Part shown: piece by piece, positions 24,210 through 34,934 of the stretch
Position numbering within the stretch: the first letter of the stretch is position 1
How the letters are laid out: every line of letters starts with the position of its first letter
Source of the DNA: Paguma larvata
Taxonomy: Eukaryota > Chordata > Mammalia > Carnivora > Viverridae
Assembly (NCBI GenBank): GCA_030068075.1
Contig: CM057834.1
Span: 89,793,119-89,857,118 of the forward strand
Direction of reading: 5' to 3'
DNA: 64,000 bases
The notes under the pieces: model-generated
The model's database searches: none
What the model was told of the DNA's origin: nothing
The model's input: only the letters and a program-made list of their open reading frames with translations
Position numbers and translations under genes: made by a program

Positions 24210-24535
24210 ACAGGGAACTGCTTCACAGTTCCTGGAGGTGTCACGCTCAGCCTCCCACCTCCTTGCTTTGCTCCTTTCGCCTGGAATGTGCTTTCTACTT
24301 GCTCTTAGTCTTAGGACTCAGCCAGAAGTGGCTTCCTCTGAGGAGTGCCCGCCTTGCTGTCTAGAAGGCACTGTTCTGGTAAGCCTTTACGACACAGTAC
24401 TGGGTGGTCTGCTCACTTCTAGAACCGTGCCCCCTGTCGGATTGAGAACCCGGAGTACCGCTTTGTCTCGTCCACCCTGGGTGCCCCAGCACACGGCACA
24501 GCGCCCAGCACGCCGCGGAATGGGTGAAGGGAGGC
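24210..24535 (+). mobile_element. L2-like LINE 3' end
   Basis: CTGGAATGTGCTTTCTACTT and the GGTGCCCCAGCACACGGCAC ... GCGCCCAGCACGC pattern ending GAATGGGTGAA resembles the L2 3' end. Diverged; tentative. Confidence 0.45.
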
Positions 24536-24747
24536 TGCGACCAGGTGAGTGTGTGTGGAAGCATGGGCTTATCTGGTTTTTCAAAACTGCTGTGCCTTAC
24601 AAATCTCCACTCCTCGCTGCCCACTGACCCGCACTCTTCCCTCAAAGGTGCTTCCTCACCAGTCTCGGGTAATCACCTGCCCTACATACGCAGACGGTCC
24701 GAGAATGACTGTCATTTAGACACTTTAGGAGAGGCCACGGTTGGTAC

Positions 24748-24896
24748 CTGAGCTTGTCTGCGATGAAGATGACTCTCCTTTCCAGAAGCAGGGAGGCAAA
24801 AACACAGAGTAGGTGGCGGACGCTGAGAGAGGAGAAGAGAGACTCAAAGTCTACGTGTTCGAGCCGGGAGTCCAGCGGGCGGCACAGCTCAATCAC
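24748..24896 (-). CDS. DENND2A: DENND2A coding exon w10 (cDENN)
   Basis: 149 bases, 49 codons plus two bases. The acceptor is TGCCGGCAG/GTGATTGAG and the donor AAGCTCAG/GTACCAACC. It encodes VIELCRPLDSRLEHVDFESL through LLERRVIFIADKL, the first half of the cDENN core that contacts the Rab in this family. Confidence 0.93.
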
Positions 24897-26505
24897 CTGC
24901 CGGGGAACAGGAGCAGCCGTGAGGAGGGGCCGCACCACAGGCCTGAGGTCCTCAGCAGCGGGCACCCGTTGGCAGGGGAAAAGGGAAAGAAAACAGGAAG
25001 GCAAAGCAACTGGGGAGCAGGTACACTTGGTAGGGACCCTGTCATAGTTGAGTGTGAGGAAAGTTCGGGTGGAGGTAGGGAGACAGGGTGGCAGAATCAA
25101 TGGCCCTTGACCCAAAATGGCTGGCGGCTCTAGCTGGCGATGACCTATTTGCACCACCCGCCTCCCTGGGAGTTCCACGACTGTTGCTATCCCCTCACTT
25201 AGAGACCCACAGAAAAGTGTCTGCCTCGCAAGAGAATGTTACCTGCTGGAATGGAGCCATGGGCTCACGCAGAAGGACCAATAGATCCAAGCAGCACTTT
25301 CAAGACTCACCTCCTCTAGAAGGCATATCTCAATGAGCCCAACCCCGTACCAATCCCCTCCTTAGGATGTGTCTTACAGCTTGTATGCTTAGTGGGCATA
25401 GCTGCTTCTTCTGTACTTGTGGAAATGTTCCCAAATCCATCAAGTCACTACTCCTGGTGTGTTTTTCTTTTTTCTATATTTCTTTTTTTAAAAATGTTTA
25501 TTTATTTATTTTTGAGAGAAAGAGAGAGAGAGAGAGAGAGGTCGGGCAGAAAGAGACAGAATCCGAAGCAGCCTCTGTACTGTCAGCACAGAGCCTGACG
25601 AGGGGCTCAAACTCACAAACCGTGAGATCATGACCTGAGCCGAAATCAGACACTTAGCTGACTGAGCCACCCAGGTGTTCCTGTTTTTCTCTTTTAATAG
25701 CTGACTCTGTCACAGTGAGCAGAGACCGGTGTTTTATTCTAAGCACAGCACCTGCCCGGTGTTGTCCACATAGTGGGGCTTGTTAATGTTAACATGCTAT
25801 GGCCAAGCCACCTGCATCTGCTACAGAGCAGTGCAAGGTTCTCCAGCAACAGGGAGAATGCTTCTCTCTGTTCTGGGAAAATGAGTTGTTGCAGCATGTC
25901 CCAGACCTATCCTCTTCCCTCCCCCATCTCCAGAGGTGACGCGCTTTTTCAAGAATACTAAAATAGATACTCGGGCGGAACGGGATGTGCCTTCGGATGT
26001 CCACAGAGCCATGCAAGGGAATGAGAAGGATGAAAACAAAGTCCTGCATTAACTCCCAACCCAGCCAAGGAAGAGGCCATGCCTCAAACTCCCAGACAGG
26101 TGAATAAAAAGTAGGACCTGAACCTGTCGTCCCTGAAAATAATCTGTTTTACAACATGAAGTTATAGAGGTGATGGAGACCAAAACCATAAATGGGTTCA
26201 AATATAATCTATGAGTGTAAAGGGCTAGTAAGAGTAGCTGAGGATGTTTGATGCAGGTCCCTAACCTGTGGGGGCAATGTCATGCAAAGAAACACCATGT
26301 ACTGCCGTGACATAGTGCTGGGATCGCTGTCTGGGACTGAATCCCGGAATGGATAGACAGGACTTGGGGCGGATTTTACACGCACCTGAACGTGACAGCA
26401 GGCGATGAGACAGCCCCCTGAAAGGCGAACCCGCACTCATCTATTGGGACCTGGCTGTCTGGGCCATTCTCTCCTCTGGGAGACGACGGGAGTCTGACGG
26501 CTTAC
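24897..26505 (-). other. DENND2A intron w9-w10
   Basis: 1.6 kb; one SINE at 25485-25680, otherwise unique with no gene features. Confidence 0.7.
25485..25680 (-). mobile_element. Felid SINE
   Basis: AATGTTTATTTATTTATTTT lead, (GA)n, head CTGACTGAGCCACCCAGGTG; the bases flanking both ends are TGTTTTTCT-like. Confidence 0.9.
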
Positions 26506-26646
26506 CTCAGTTCCTGAGCCCGGCAAGAAGTTCTTGACGACAACGGTCTTGCCTAGTGCTGGGAAAGGGGCCTCCATGACACTCCGCATGAGGGGCTGCA
26601 CCAGGGCGGGAGAGACACCTCGCCGTTTCTCCACCTCATCCAAGAT
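26506..26646 (-). CDS. DENND2A: DENND2A coding exon w9
   Basis: 141 bases, 47 codons, phase 0. The acceptor is GGCCCTTGCAG/ATCTTGG and the donor ACTGAG/GTAAGCCG. It encodes ILDEVEKRRGVSPALVQPLM through MEAPFPALGKTV to LPGSGTE, the link between uDENN and cDENN. Confidence 0.92.
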
Positions 26647-27043
26647 CTGCAAGGGCCACCAGAGCAGCTCAGCTCTCCCGAGTCAGGGCACCGACGTGCT
26701 GCTCTGTTCTAGAGGAAGTGGGCCCACCGCAGCGACTGAAGAATTATGGGGAAGCCCAGCTCTGCTCATCGGGACACACTTAAAGGGTCTTCTACCCCAA
26801 ATGCTTTTGCCCCAAATGTCCTCTCCATGTACCCCTCTTCTGCCTTATGCCTTTGCAGTTCTTTCCACCAAAGGCGTGAAGTTCCTTGACCCCTTTGACT
26901 TTGGGTTTGGACATGTAACTTACTGGGCTAATACATGCATTCTTAATGGGGGTGATATTGGTTCTTGGGGGTAGTGATGAAAAAAACTTAGATATTATAA
27001 TTTAGGTTGGTACCCTTTTGAGGGGGTGGCAGTCCATAAAAAA

Positions 27044-27812
27044 TATACAGTGTATCTGTGGAATTAAAGTTTCTCTGGGGGCAGCCATTAGGGAAACGCA
27101 AGCCCAAACCACAATAAGATTCCACGTTACACCCATTAGGATGGCCATCACCAAAAGACAGACAATAGTAAGTGTTGACAAGGGAGTGGGGAAATTGGAA
27201 CCCTCAGGCACAGCTGGTGGAAATGTACAAGAGCGAAGTTATCTGCTGAACGTCTGGAAGTACCTTAAAAGGTTAAACACAGTGTTACCGTATGACTTAG
27301 CAATTACACTTCTAGACGTTTACCCAACAGACATGAAAACCTGTGTTCACGCAAAAACCGGCACGTTAATCTTCACAGCAGAATTATTCATAATAGCCAA
27401 AAAGGAGAAATGACTCAGATGTCCATCAGCAGATGAGTGGATAAACAAAATGTGATATTCCACCATGCGCCATAATCTGTCGTTACAGGGAATGGGATAC
27501 TGATTCACGCTCTAGCATGGACGGGCCTTGGAAATACCAGGCTAAGGCAAAGATGCTAGTCACAAAAGGCTACTTATTATGTGATTCCGTTTGGATAAAA
27601 AGTCCAGAAGACATCCATAGAGACAGAAAGCAAACTGGAGGTTACTAGGGTTGGGAAGTGACTGTTGATGGGTACGGGGTTTCTTGCTGGGGTGATAAAA
27701 ATGTCCTATAATTGTGGTGATAATCACACAACTGTGTGGGTGTGCTAAATGGGTGAATTTTATGGTTTACAAACTTTATCTCAATAAAACTCTTATTGTA
27801 AAAGGTCTAAAT
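27044..27812 (+). mobile_element. Old LINE-1 3' end
   Basis: Decayed ORF2 end (AATTACACTTCTAGACGTTT, CACAGCAGAATTATTCATAA, AGATGAGTGGATAAACAAAA) and 3' UTR to TCTCAATAAAACTC. Homologous to 60290-60700 of the intact L1. Confidence 0.8.
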
Positions 27813-27905
27813 GTAACACCCTCCATAATCTAGTTGTGGATCGAAGAGTTTTAATAAAAATGCCATTTTTAGGGGCGCCTGGGTGGCTCAGTCAGTTGAG
27901 TATAC

Positions 27906-27927
27906 ATTTTTTTTAAGTTTATTTATT

Positions 27928-27968
<41 letters not shown>

Positions 27969-28136
27969 AAACGGAGGAGGGGCAGAGAGAGAAGGAGACA
28001 CAGAATCCGAAGCAGGCTCTAGTCTCTGAGCTGTCAGCATAGAGCCTGACTCAGGGCTCAAACTCACGAACTGTGAGATCATGACTTGAGCCGAAGTCGG
28101 ATGGATGCTCAACCAACTGAGCCACCCAGGTGCCCC
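27906..28136 (-). mobile_element. Felid SINE nested in a SINE (inner 1)
   Basis: Complete minus-strand copy with (GA)n and head GAGCCACCCAGGTGCCCC. Confidence 0.88.
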
Positions 28137-28149
28137 ATCTCTCTCTCTC

Positions 28150-28334
28150 TCTTTTTTAATGTTTATTTTGGGGGGGGGAGGGGTACAGAGAGAAGGAGAC
28201 AGAGGATCCAAAGTGGGCTCTGTGCTGAGAGCAGAGAGAGCGGAGAACTTGATGCAAAGCTCAAACTCACGAACCGTGAGATCATGACCTGAGCTGAAGT
28301 CAGATGCTTAACCCACCGAGCCACCTAGGTGCTG
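28150..28334 (-). mobile_element. Felid SINE nested in a SINE (inner 2)
   Basis: Minus-strand copy; the (GA)n is replaced by a G9 run, and the head ends at CCACCTAGGTGC. Confidence 0.85.
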
Positions 28335-28697
28335 CAAGCATCGAACTCTTGATTTTGGCTCAGATCTTGACCTCATGGTTCGTGAGATTGAGCCCCATGT
28401 CGGGCTCTGTGCTGCCAGCATGGAGCCTGCTTGGGATTCTCTCTCTCCCTCTCTCTGCCCCTCCCCTACACACACTCTCCTTTTCTCTCTCTCAAAATAA
28501 AGAAATTTAAAAAATCCACTTATAATAATATCACGTGTAGGTGTTGAACTCTTGAAATATGGCTGGTCTGTGCTGAGATGTGTTATAAATGAAAATACTC
28601 TGTAGATTTCAAAACACAGAATTAGGAATGTAAGATATCGATTAAGTGTTGAAATAACGGTATTTTAGATATACGGGTCAAATAAAATTTATTATTA

Positions 28698-28917
28698 TAT
28701 TTAAAAAAAATTTTTATGTTTATTTATTTTTGAGAGACAGAGAGATAGAGTATGAGCAGGGGAGGAGCAGAGAGAGAGGGAGACACAGCATCCAAAGCAG
28801 GCTCCAGGCTTCGAGCTGCCAGCACAGAGCCCAATGCAGGGCTCGAACCCACCAACCATGAGATCATGACCTGAGCCGAAGTCGGACACTCAACCGACTG
28901 AGCCACCCAGGCGCCCC
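28698..28917 (-). mobile_element. Felid SINE
   Basis: Well preserved; perfect 15-bp target duplication TAAAATTTATTATTA at 28683-28697 and 28918-28932. Confidence 0.95.
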
Positions 28918-29487
28918 TAAAATTTATTATTAAAATTAAAAAGATTATGTATGGCAGTTCCTCAAAAACTAAACACAGAATTACCATATGATCCAGGAAT
29001 TCCACACTGAACGGTATATACCCCCAAAATGTGAAAGCAGGGACTCAGATACCTGAATGGCCATGTTCAGAGCAGCATAACTCACAATAACACAAATGCC
29101 CATTTATGGAAAAACAGATGAAGAAAATGTGATATATACAAGCAATAGACTGTTACTCGGCCTTAAAAAGGAAGGGAATTCTGACATATGCTCCGAAACG
29201 GAAGACGCCTGAGGACATATGCTAACGTGACAGAAGCCAGTCACAACAGGATAAATATATGATTTCATTTACATTAGATCCTGGAGTAGTCAGACTCCCG
29301 GAGACAGAAGGTAGAATGCTGGGTGCCAGGGGCTGGGGGGAGAAGGGAACGGGGAGGTTAGTGTTGAACGCGTGCAGAGTTTTAGTTCAGGGATGTAAAA
29401 AAGTTCTGGAGATGGATGATGGGGATAGTTGCACACATGTGAATAAACAGAATGCTAATCAACCGTACACTTAAAATGGCTAAAAAA

Positions 29488-29592
29488 GGGGCGCCTGGCT
29501 GGCTCAGTCGGTCGAGCAAGAGGCTCTTGATCCTGGAGTTGTAAGTTCAAACCTCACATTGGGTGCAGAGATTACTTAAAATTAAAATCTTA
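29488..29592 (+). mobile_element. Short carnivore SINE
   Basis: GGGGCGCCTGGCTGGCTCAG to TGGGTGCAGAGATTACTTAA. With the next SINE it lies inside one perfect 13-bp duplication AAAATGGCTAAAA (29473-29485 and 29861-29873). Confidence 0.9.
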
Positions 29593-29858
29593 AGGGGCAC
29601 CTGGGTGGCTCAGTCGGTTAAGCATCCGACTTTGGCTCAGGTCATGACCTCCTGGTTTGCGAGTTCAAGTCCCTCATTGGGCTTTGTGCTGACATCTTTA
29701 ATGATATGCTGACAGCTCAGAGCCTGGAGCCTGCTTTGGATTCTGTGTGGCTCCCTCTCTCTCTGTCCCTCCCCTGCTCATGCTCTGTCTCTGTCTCTCT
29801 CTCTCTCTCTCTCACTCTTTCTCTCAAAAATAAACATTTAAAAATAAAATAAAATCTG
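29593..29858 (+). mobile_element. Felid SINE with internal insert
   Basis: A complete copy carrying about 20 extra bases (ATCTTTAATGATATGCTGAC region) that duplicate the GCTGACA motif; long TCTC tract and tail AAAATAAAATAAAA. Confidence 0.9.
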
Positions 29859-29981
29859 AAAAAATGGCTAAAATAGTAACTTCTATGTTATGTATATTTT
29901 AGCACAATAAAAAGAAAATAATATGACAAAAAATTAAAAAGAATTTTATGAGGGGTGGCAATGAAGGGGAAAAAAATCTTT

Positions 29982-30200
29982 TTAAATTTTTTAATGTTTA
30001 TTTATTTTTGAGAGAGAGAAAGAGTGCAAGAGAGGGAGGGAGGGTCAGAAAGAGAGAGGGAGACACAGAATCTGAAGCAGGCTCCAGGCTCCGAGCTGTC
30101 AGCACAGTTCAAGCCTGACGCGGGGCTCAAACTCACCAACCTTCAGATCGCGACCTGAGCCAAAGTCAGACATGCAATTGAATGAGCCGCCCAGGTGTCC
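29982..30200 (-). mobile_element. Felid SINE
   Basis: Lead TTTTTAATGTTTATTTATTT; flanks GAAGGGGAAAAAAATCTT and AAAGGGGAAAAAACATCTT form an imperfect target duplication. Confidence 0.9.
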
Positions 30201-30279
30201 CAAAGGGGAAAAAACATCTTAAAATGCTGGCTAGGGGGTAATGAAAAAAGGATGAAGAACTCTGAGGCAGAAGTGACAG

Positions 30280-30612
30280 TGTGCCGGGTCTAAGCCTAGG
30301 CCTCAGGAGGCCTGGCTTATGAGTCTCCGCTGCCCTCGGGGGCCGCTGCCACGGCCACGAGCAACGCGCGCACAGGCCCGCTCACTGTCCAAGGAGGACG
30401 ACACACATGCGGACCAGCCCCGAGCCCAGCCTTGCCGCCTACAGCAGAGACCGGGCAGCCGAGGTCGGCCAACCCCCAGCCTACCCACCACACACGAGCG
30501 AGTCCGGGGGAGATGAGCCCCGGCTGACCTGCGGGTCTGTGAGAATAAATGACTGCTGCTTTAAGCTACTGTGGTTTGTTACAAAGTGTGACTCCAGCAA
30601 TATTTATGATAT
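30280..30612 (+). mobile_element. MLT1/MaLR-like LTR remnant
   Basis: The end GAGAATAAATGACTGCTGCT, TTTAAGCTACTGTGGTTTGT, TACAAAGTG is the typical 3' end of MaLR-type LTRs, preceded by GC-rich LTR-like sequence. An old endogenous-retrovirus-like solo LTR with no coding capacity. Confidence 0.5.
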
Positions 30613-30639
30613 ACCTTTCTTCAGAGAGGCTGAGAGGTG

Positions 30640-30775
30640 TTTTTTTTTTTTTTTAGATGTTTATTTATTTTTGAGACAGGGGGTGGGAGGGAGTGTGTGC
30701 AGGAGAGGGGCAGAGGGAGAGGGAGACAGAGGATCCGAAGCTGGCTACAAGCTGACAGCAGAGAGTCCGACATTA
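30640..30775 (-). mobile_element. Felid SINE fragment, head missing
   Basis: The minus-strand body from T16 and ATGTTTATTTATTTTTGAGA ends at AGCAGAGAGTCCGACATT followed by A14; the tRNA head is lost. Confidence 0.85.
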
Positions 30776-30930
30776 AAAAAAAAAAAAAATTTACCCCCCT
30801 GGGAAGGACCTGCCTGAGCAGCAATGCATAACTGTCCTAGAGCCTGCAAATGACCAACTTCGATGGACAAGGCTTACCACCTCAGTGGACTGGAGGCAGG
30901 AACACAGATGCATTGATATTCTTTCTTTCT

Positions 30931-30999
30931 TTCTTTTTTTAAATTTTTAAACATTTATTCATTTTTGAGAGTGAGAGAAACAGAGCATGAGCAGGGGAG

Positions 31000-31043
<44 letters not shown>

Positions 31044-31176
31044 CACAGAATCTGAAGCAGGCTCCAGGCTCTGAGCTGTCAGCACAGGGCCCGACTTGGG
31101 GCTTGAACCCCTGGACCGAGAGATAACGGCCTGAGCTGAAGTTGGACGCCCAACTGACTGAACCACCCAGGCGCCT
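30931..31176 (-). mobile_element. Felid SINE with long (GA)n
   Basis: (GA)n of about 20 units; head ACTGAACCACCCAGGCGCC. Flanks GATATTCTTTCTTT and TATATTCTTTATTT. Confidence 0.9.
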
Positions 31177-31984
31177 CTATATTCTTTATTTCGAACAGAC
31201 GTGCATAGAAGTACAAGTTCTACCAACACAAGAGGTTACACCAGATCAGTAGAAGTCGGGCTTCCTCTGAGTGTGAGTGGACGGTGGGCAGGAAGTGGCC
31301 TTATTTTGGAATGCTTTTAGGAAACACGGCTTTCCACCCATGGACAGTAGACATAGCACTTCACTTCTTAGAAGAAAGCTCAGACTAAAACATATGTTCA
31401 AGAAGAATTTAAAATCAATTCATGGATTAGATGGTCATGTCTGGTTAACGTAGGAAATGAATGTTGGATTAGACCTAACTTTTAAGATGATCACATGTGA
31501 TAGTAATTAGCTTCTCTACCCACCGAAGTGATGAGCCGATTCAATACAGCAATTCCTAAGTCTTGATACACTGGTCATCTTCCCAAAGAGAGGACCAAAT
31601 TATATTAAGATTTCGATGGATTCAGAGTACAGTTACAATAATAAATCTCTCACACACATGACGCATGTATACATGCATATTTATACACTCATCATAGCAG
31701 CTTTTCTGTCATGCAAAAGCTAGTATGACAAAGGACACTGCTGAGAAGTATGAAAGTAAACCATAAGGAATATTCTGGGAAGATCCTCCACCCCCTTCCA
31801 TCTCCACTGCGCTCCTTTGACTCTCCCCCCACCCTCTTTTCCTGGGCTCTGGCCTTCACCAGCTCCATTTCTGATATCAGTGACAAGAGAAGTAGGAAGG
31901 AAAACATGTCAGGATACGCTTATAAAAGCACCAGGAATCCGGGTGTTTCCCATGTCCTCCCTCGGCTGAGGCCCCGGTCCTCAC

Positions 31985-32062
31985 CTTTGAAAAGAGGCTG
32001 AAGCATCCCAGGCGGCTCACGATGCAGTAGACTTCAGGGAGACGCTTCCCTTTGCCACCAGG
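31985..32062 (-). CDS. DENND2A: DENND2A coding exon w8 (uDENN end)
   Basis: 78 bases, 26 codons, phase 0 at both ends: PGGKGKRLPEVYCIVSRLGC then FSLFSK. The donor is TCAAAG/GTGAGG. The acceptor, TTTCACTCCAAAAAG/CCTGG, is purine-rich just before the AG, so the polypyrimidine tract is poor; a CTAAC that could serve as branch point lies about 35 bases upstream. Confidence 0.92.
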
Positions 32063-32114
32063 CTTTTTGGAGTGAAACACAAGGAAATTAGGAGTGTTAG
32101 CACTTCAGAGAAGG

Positions 32115-32235
32115 AGAGAACCCAAACATTTGTAAGTGCCTGTCATGTGCCAGGTGTTTCCACACAGGGCACCTTCTGAAAACCCGCTGGGGTAAGTAGT
32201 TCCCACACCCCATTTCATAAGGGGGAAGCACCTCT
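32115..32235 (-). mobile_element. MIR-like fragment
   Basis: GTGCCTGTCATGTGCCAGGT and CCCATTTCATAAGGGGGAAG fit an antisense MIR. Confidence 0.45.
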
Positions 32236-32802
32236 GGCCATGCAGTGTATGTATTCTCCTTCTCTCCAAGGGCCCAGATCGTGCATACAGGAGGTGCTCA
32301 AAACGGCCTACAGAGCCACAAAGCAAGGGGGCTGAGCTTGTCTGCCCAGATCACTGTGGTTCCTCTTAAGGAGTCACCTTGAAACCAGATGTTGCTTATT
32401 ATAATGATAATTCCAAGTCAGAAATCATTCCTGAAAATCCTTTTTGGAAACTGCCTCTGAAGCTAATTTTCAAACCAAAATGAAAATCAACCTCACTACG
32501 TCAAAGTAATTTTATCAAGAAAAATGATCCCACTGAACTTTTTATTTTTTCCCACTAAACTTTTTAAATTATTACCCATACTTTTAACTGACTATTAACT
32601 CAACAAATATTTACTGGATATACCTTCTATATGCTGTGTATTATTCTTGATTCTCAATTACATTAGCTTATTTCGAAGACTCGAATACACTCAGTGGGAA
32701 ATGATTTGCTTCTACTGACGGTTTTCAAAAGAATGAGCCTCGAAAAGACGAGCTCTGCAATGGGTCAGCATGGTCATTTCATTGGAATCCGGTCCTGACT
32801 TA

Positions 32803-33032
32803 AAAAAATTTTTTAATGTTTTTATTTTATTTTTGAGAGAGAGAGAGAGAGAGAGACAGACAGAACACCAGCGGGGGAGGTGCAGAGAGAGAGGGAGACA
32901 CAGAAATCAAAGCAGGCTCCAGCCTCTGAGCTGTCGGCACAGAGCCTCATGTGGGGCTCCAACTCACAGACGGTGAGATCATGACCTGAGCTGAAGTCAG
33001 ACGCTCAACCGACTGAGCCACCCAGGCGCCCC
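32803..33032 (-). mobile_element. Felid SINE
   Basis: Complete: AAAATTTTTTAATGTTTTTA lead, (GA)n, head CCGACTGAGCCACCCAGGCG. Confidence 0.92.
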
Positions 33033-33322
33033 TGAAGAACACTCTGGAATGATCTGCATCATGAACAACAGAACTATCTTTCTTCGGCCCTGAGCAGCCA
33101 ATATGAATGTGCACTGTAAGCTCCCTGGGGCATGTTTTATTAGAAAGGACATTTGGCTTAAGGATAGAAAGCTCTTTTATTTGGCAAGGAGACAGAACTG
33201 TTGTTCCCTTCTACCCGTGGGACTTAGGTGAACCCCCAAATCTTCCAGGTTTTTAACTCCCCTGATTGCCCTGCCACACTTGCCCCCTCCGCCCCTGCAG
33301 GCCGGGCGCTGAGCGTACTAAC

Positions 33323-33392
33323 CAGTAGTCTTCGGCAGTAACCGAACCTTCTGCTCCCGTCTTCTCCAGTTAAGACAAATGAGAAGGTTTCA
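33323..33392 (-). CDS. DENND2A: DENND2A coding exon w7 (70 bases, uDENN)
   Basis: Found by searching for the missing uDENN strand; it has no methionine-started frame of its own. One carried base plus 23 codons encode (S)ETFSFVLTGEDGSRRFGYC then RRLL. The acceptor is CCAACCACAG/TGAAACC and the donor CTACTG/GTTAGTACG, a GTTAGT donor weaker than GTAAGT. Phases match exons w6 and w8 exactly. Confidence 0.9.
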
Positions 33393-34352
33393 CTGTGGTT
33401 GGGGAAGCAAAAAGTGCATTACAAAGCAGAACAAAACAAGAGACACAAGGCAGGGAGCGGTCACGGGACATTCTGGAAGGGGGTTGTCAAAAAGGGCTGC
33501 TCCCAGTCCTGCCCGTCCACCTTTGTGCAGTGACTCTGTGCTCCTACAGTTTTGGGGTCTATGTCAGGGAGAGGGAGACCCAAAGTGCCCGTGCCTCCTG
33601 AGAAGAATGAGGGACTTTTCTTCACCCTGAGCTCCCAGAGCCTTCTGTCACCCGAGCCACCCTGTTCCCTGAAACACAGCAGTCACGGACGGAGCATCTA
33701 CCGTGGCTCCCCTGCCCTCAGTGAGCTCTAGGACGGGATGGCCGCCGCCGCTCTAGGGATGTGACTCGGTGAAGGAGCAGCTGGAGACTGAGACAGTCCT
33801 GTGCCCCCTTCGGAACTGCCCCTGGGGTGACCCCCCCTGAGAACTGTCTCTTCAGAGCCACCTGAGGCTCTGCCTGCTGGGCCAGCTTCAAGGAACACGG
33901 CGTTCCTCAAACGCAGGGTGCGCGGCCTACTGAGTTTGGTCAATTGCTGAAACATCCGATAACGAAAATTCTGGTGTGCGACAACACGGGTTAAAGCAGA
34001 AATGAAAACCTATCACAGTCCGAGTAACAGCTGGATGGGCTATTAAAGAAATGTTTCCAGGGACAAGGAAAGGGTGACGGGTAATGTTTCTCTAGGATCT
34101 CCTAGACCAAGAATCACTTTTGCCCTTCACGGAGGCTTATGAACCAAACGTAGGCCCACATTCAGAGGGCATACTTGGCAAGGTGATTCATATGTTCAGG
34201 GAAGTTTTAAAACACAGGTAGGGAAAGTCCAGCCTGGGGCCCATCAGGATCACTTAACGGTAGGACTGAGTTAAGGCATCTGGCATCTCTGACGCCCCTC
34301 CCGGTTCTCGCCTTAGCTTTCAGGGGTGGGGAAGGGAGATGCCGGCACGTAC
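33393..34352 (-). other. DENND2A intron w6-w7
   Basis: 0.96 kb of unique sequence with no recognisable repeat or gene. Confidence 0.6.
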
Positions 34353-34462
34353 CTGGTAAATTGCTGGACAGGAGCCCAGTCCTTGGCATCAGGGAAACAG
34401 AACTGGGGGATGGCCTTCAGCTGGTCCTCAGCCTCTCTCATGAACTTGAAAGACCTTTCCAA
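34353..34462 (-). CDS. DENND2A: DENND2A coding exon w6 (uDENN)
   Basis: 110 bases, 36 codons plus two bases. The acceptor is TTCCCTGCAG/TTGGAAAGG and the donor TTTACCAG/GTACGTGCC. It encodes LERSFKFMREAEDQLKAIPQ then FCFPDAKDW, the family hallmark IPQFCFPD. The trailing AG completes a Ser codon in the next exon. Confidence 0.92.
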
Positions 34463-34934
34463 CTGCAGGGAAAAGGGTGAGAGAAGGTTAGGGAATAAAC
34501 CCCAGCATGGGAGAGAGTGGCAGACGCTTGGCAAGACCACATCTTCTACCTCCCCAAAGTGGGACCACCACCTTAACCTTGGGAAGACTCTAGTCTCATG
34601 GGGGAAGTCAGGAGAAAAAAACTAGTGTGTTTTAGAGAAATGTTCTTGATGTCTAACATTCTGGAATGTAACTATTTCAATCAGCTGCATAAAGTGTCAC
34701 AGCAATCCCCTTCAAATAGGAGACCCATGAACCTGCAAGGCAGAGCCTCAGATCTGGTCTTCCAACTTCTGGGCCCAAAAGCTGCCTTTCCTCTACCCAG
34801 GCGAAGGCATTTTATAACACTTGGTAGTGAATACATCCAGTCAAATTACACTATACAGTAAACTTCCAATAATTTCAGTGTCCTTGAATGTCAGAACCAA
34901 AAGGAAGCTAGACATCATCCAGTCTGACATTCTT

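Larger units (their letters stand above)
11408..24747 (-). other. DENND2A 13.3-kb intron w10-w11
   Basis: Holds about a dozen SINEs, a Tigger-like element, an old L1 end, MIRs, an L2-like end and a GC-rich patch at about 23330-23480. Long unique-looking stretches: 12170-13040, 15190-15770, 15870-18270, 18690-20080, 20630-21480, 22000-24200. No second gene recognised in them. Confidence 0.65.
27871..28515 (+). mobile_element. Felid SINE split by two antisense SINEs
   Basis: A plus-strand head (27871-27903) stops after GTCAGTTGAGTAT and the rest resumes at about 28336 with AAGCATCGAACTCTTGATTT, running to CAAAATAAAGAAATTTAAAA. Two minus-strand SINEs sit between. Confidence 0.8.
28935..29935 (+). 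mobile_element. Old LINE-1 3' end, split by two SINEs
   Basis: GCAGTTCCTCAAAAACTAAA to ACTTAAAATGGCTAAAA, then resumes at 29861 with AAAATGGCTAAAATAGTAAC to AGCACAATAAAAAG. Decayed. Confidence 0.8.
26647..31984 (-). other. DENND2A 5.3-kb intron w8-w9
   Basis: Dense repeats: two old L1 3' ends, nested SINEs at 27871-28515, further SINEs to 31176 and a MaLR-like LTR at about 30280. About 31180-31980 looks unique and AT-rich. Confidence 0.75.
32063..33322 (-). other. DENND2A intron w7-w8
   Basis: 1.26 kb; a MIR-like piece near 32115 and one SINE at 32803; the remainder is AT-rich unique sequence. Confidence 0.7.

Noticed and set aside
27871..27903. tRNA-like heads as possible tRNA-Lys genes
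   Set aside because: They have A and B box resemblance but no foldable complete tRNA, and they run into the SINE body.
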